Source of the DNA: Gammaproteobacteria bacterium
GTDB taxonomy: Bacteria > Pseudomonadota > Gammaproteobacteria > Steroidobacterales > Steroidobacteraceae
Assembly (NCBI GenBank): GCA_027451085.1
Contig: DAIDKA010000340.1
Span: forward strand, 1 to 6,600
Reading direction: 5' to 3'
Length of the DNA stretch: 6,600 nt
The notes beneath the pieces were generated by a model. The model searched no databases. It was not told the DNA's origin and saw only the letters and a list, made by a program, of their open reading frames with translations. The position numbers and the translations under genes are program-made. The first letter of the stretch is position 1. Every line of letters begins with the position of its first letter. This document shows, one piece after another, positions 5,120-6,600 of this stretch.

Positions 5120-6451
5120 TCATTCCTCACCGATGTCGGCCACCAACGCTTCGAGCGCAATCTTCTGCTCAAACATCGTCTGCTCGATGCTGAGCAGATC
5201 CAGGCGCTGGTCATCGCGGCGTAGCCGCAGCTCCAGGCGTTGCATCCCGGATAGATCACCCGGCGACACGGTCCTTGCCAGCGCTGCATCGACTTGCGCG
5301 CGGATGGCCTCGCTGTTCACAAGCTCGGCATGCTGCTGTTGCAGGATCGCGCCATTCTTCAACAACCGCGAGACAGCGGCTGCGGCCTGGACAAGCCGCA
5401 ACCTGTAGTCGTCGTGCAATGCCTGGCGCGTGGCCGCCTCGATTGCCACGTTACCGCGATTCCGATTGAAGATCGGCAAGGACACCGACACCTGGAAATT
5501 CCTTGAACTGATCGCGTCGGTGTCGCGGCCCTGGGAGAAGCCGATGTTGATCGAAGGGAACTGCCGCCGGATTTCACGCCGGTAGCGCGAATCCTCGCTC
5601 TCGTACCCGGCCTGGAGCGCCAGCAGATCTGGGCGACGCTGCGCAAGCGTCGTCAAGGCGCGGGCCATCGCCGCCTCGCCGGGGATGGACCCGGCGGTGG
5701 GCTCCAGCAGATGCAACACAGCGTCCGCAGACAGGCCAAGCAGGCCATTGAGCGCCTGCCGGTCTGCCAGCAGTTGCCGCGCCATATCGTCCCGGCGCGA
5801 TTCCACCGCCTGCAACGCGGACTGATCGGAACTCACGTCCGACAGCGAAACATCGCCGTGCGCTTGAGCCTGCGCCAGCTGTTCGTGGAACTGCTCGCGC
5901 TGCCGGGTCTCCTGGTCCAGCAGCTCCAGCATCTTCGCTTGATACACGCAACGCACGAACAGCCGCCGGGACTGCGTCATCACCTGCCATTCCTGCCAAA
6001 GCAGGTCCAAGTCCACCTGGCGGGCTGACGCACGGGCGGCACGCACATCCAAGGCATGGGTGAGTAGCGAGGTCAGAGCGTAGGACAGACCCACGCCATA
6101 GGCAGTGCTCCCGGCGGGACCGGCGGTGGGATAGCCGCGGGAGAAGTCCAGCACCGGATCCGGCAGCAGTCCCGCTGCAAAGGCCTGCGCATGCACGACG
6201 CCGCGCTCGTCCCGGGCCACTTTCAACATGGGGTTGTTGGCAACGGCGAGCATCGTCACATCCGTCATATCCAGGCCATGCGCCGGATCGAAAACATGCC
6301 GTCGCAGTGCGGGAGTGGGCATGGACGCCACATCGACTTTCAGATCGGCGATGCGCTCCGGCATACGGGAATCCTGCGCAAGTGGCAGTGGCCGATAGGC
6401 CGTGCAGCCGGTCAACGCGACACAAAGCGCCAACACAGGCGGGCACCTCAT
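5120..6451 (-). CDS. TolC/CusC-type outer-membrane efflux lipoprotein
   Basis: A 443-residue outer-membrane channel subunit of a tripartite efflux pump, in the usual size range. I chose ATG 6451 because it gives a lipoprotein signal at once (MRCPPVLALCVALTGC, lipobox LTGC, acylated C16) and overlaps the upstream permease stop as ATGA; a longer start at 6514 would lie inside the permease gene. The residue after C16 is Thr, compatible with outer-membrane sorting. The protein shows the two outer-membrane-factor repeats: the first near ANNPMLKVAR and LLPDP (about 71-99) followed by a long coiled-coil stretch rich in Gln and Arg; the second near RRPDLLAL, PSINIGFSQG and SVSLPIFNRNRGN, followed by another long helical hairpin to the C terminus. 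Such proteins trimerise into a channel docking on a membrane-fusion protein and RND pump. The NRNRG motif is typical of the CusC/CzcC-like branch, but the substrate is not readable. Confidence 0.93.
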   Translation of the reverse strand: MRCPPVLALCVALTGCTAYRPLPLAQDSRMPERIADLKVDVASMPTPALRRHVFDPAHGLDMTDVTMLAVANNPMLKVARDERGVVHAQAFAAGLLPDPVLDFSRGYPTAGPAGSTAYGVGLSYALTSLLTHALDVRAARASARQVDLDLLWQEWQVMTQSRRLFVRCVYQAKMLELLDQETRQREQFHEQLAQAQAHGDVSLSDVSSDQSALQAVESRRDDMARQLLADRQALNGLLGLSADAVLHLLEPTAGSIPGEAAMARALTTLAQRRPDLLALQAGYESEDSRYRREIRRQFPSINIGFSQGRDTDAISSRNFQVSVSLPIFNRNRGNVAIEAATRQALHDDYRLRLVQAAAAVSRLLKNGAILQQQHAELVNSEAIRAQVDAALARTVSPGDLSGMQRLELRLRRDDQRLDLLSIEQTMFEQKIALEALVADIGEE

Positions 6452-6600
6452 GCCGCTGCCCCCCAGCGAAGATACAGCGCCGGCAGCAGATTGGTGGACA
6501 GCACGGCGCTCCACAACACACCGCCCGACACGACGATGGCCAATCCCTGCTCGGGCGCGGCTCCGGCGCCAGCACCCAGGGCGGTCGGCAGCATGCCGAG
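6448..6600 (-). CDS. RND efflux permease, C-terminal end (start outside window)
   Basis: The frame enters from the right edge on the - strand and stops at TGA 6448-6450, leaving 50 residues. They begin LGMLPTALGAGAGAAPEQG and continue with a hydrophobic helix AIVVSGGVLWSAVLSTNLLPALYL, which is the conserved last cytoplasmic loop plus final transmembrane helix of RND transporters (compare the GMLPTALG..GAEP..PLA pattern and final LLP.LY). The tail after it is short (RWGAAA). The stop overlaps the ATG of the outer-membrane factor by 4 bp (ATGA), so the two are translationally coupled in one operon. In the inner membrane this pump uses proton import to export its substrate. Whether it is a metal (HME) or drug (HAE) type cannot be decided from this fragment. 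Confidence 0.9.
   Translation of the reverse strand, partial: LGMLPTALGAGAGAAPEQGLAIVVSGGVLWSAVLSTNLLPALYLRWGAAA

Noticed and set aside
5574..6575. A 333-codon - strand frame overlapping the outer-membrane factor in another frame
   Set aside because: The composition is Arg/Cys/Gly-rich without domains, while the overlapping frame gives a full TolC-type protein and the RND C terminus.

Overview
The window looks like a chromosomal segment of a high-GC proteobacterium. By eye it is well over 60% G+C, the genes are tightly packed with overlapping starts and stops, and the families present (OmpR-type two-component system, GlxA-type AraC regulator, RND/TolC efflux) are typical of Gram-negatives. 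A gamma- or betaproteobacterium (for example a Xanthomonadales or Burkholderiales member) is an inference; nothing here fixes the genus. I see no RNA genes, insertion sequences, CRISPR arrays or phage genes.

Left part (1-1774): the 3' end of an OmpR/PhoB-type response regulator, then a membrane histidine kinase whose GTG start lies inside the regulator's last codons. They form one two-component operon on the + strand. The kinase gene overlaps tail-to-tail by 37 bp with a - strand gene for a cytoplasmic SnoaL/NTF2-fold protein (1738-2325).

Middle part (1738-5057): four genes in alternating orientation: NTF2-like (-), GlxA-type regulator with a DJ-1/PfpI sensor domain and AraC DNA-binding domain (+), exported DJ-1/PfpI protein resembling isonitrile hydratase (-), exported SnoaL/DUF4440-type protein (+). 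The two PfpI genes converge and share the tetranucleotide TTAA for both stop codons. The two intergenic regions (2326-2453 and 4199-4460) carry inverted repeats. One is a 14-bp imperfect inverted repeat with widely spaced arms in the divergent 4199-4460 region, and its core half-site TTTCCCT recurs directly in front of the GlxA-type gene. The other is a perfect 9-bp inverted repeat in the leader of the exported PfpI gene. My working model, an inference, is a small regulon: the GlxA-type protein senses a small molecule through its PfpI domain and controls the divergent pair of exported proteins, and possibly itself.

Right part (5120-6600): on the - strand, the last 50 codons of an RND efflux permease overlap by 4 bp (ATGA) with a complete gene for a TolC/CusC-type outer-membrane lipoprotein. 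This is the distal end of a tripartite efflux operon whose permease and probable membrane-fusion gene lie beyond the right edge.

The most interesting part is the middle cassette: a sensor-type PfpI regulator beside an exported PfpI enzyme-like protein, with matching candidate operator half-sites. Binding sites, substrates and regulation are all untested predictions from sequence.
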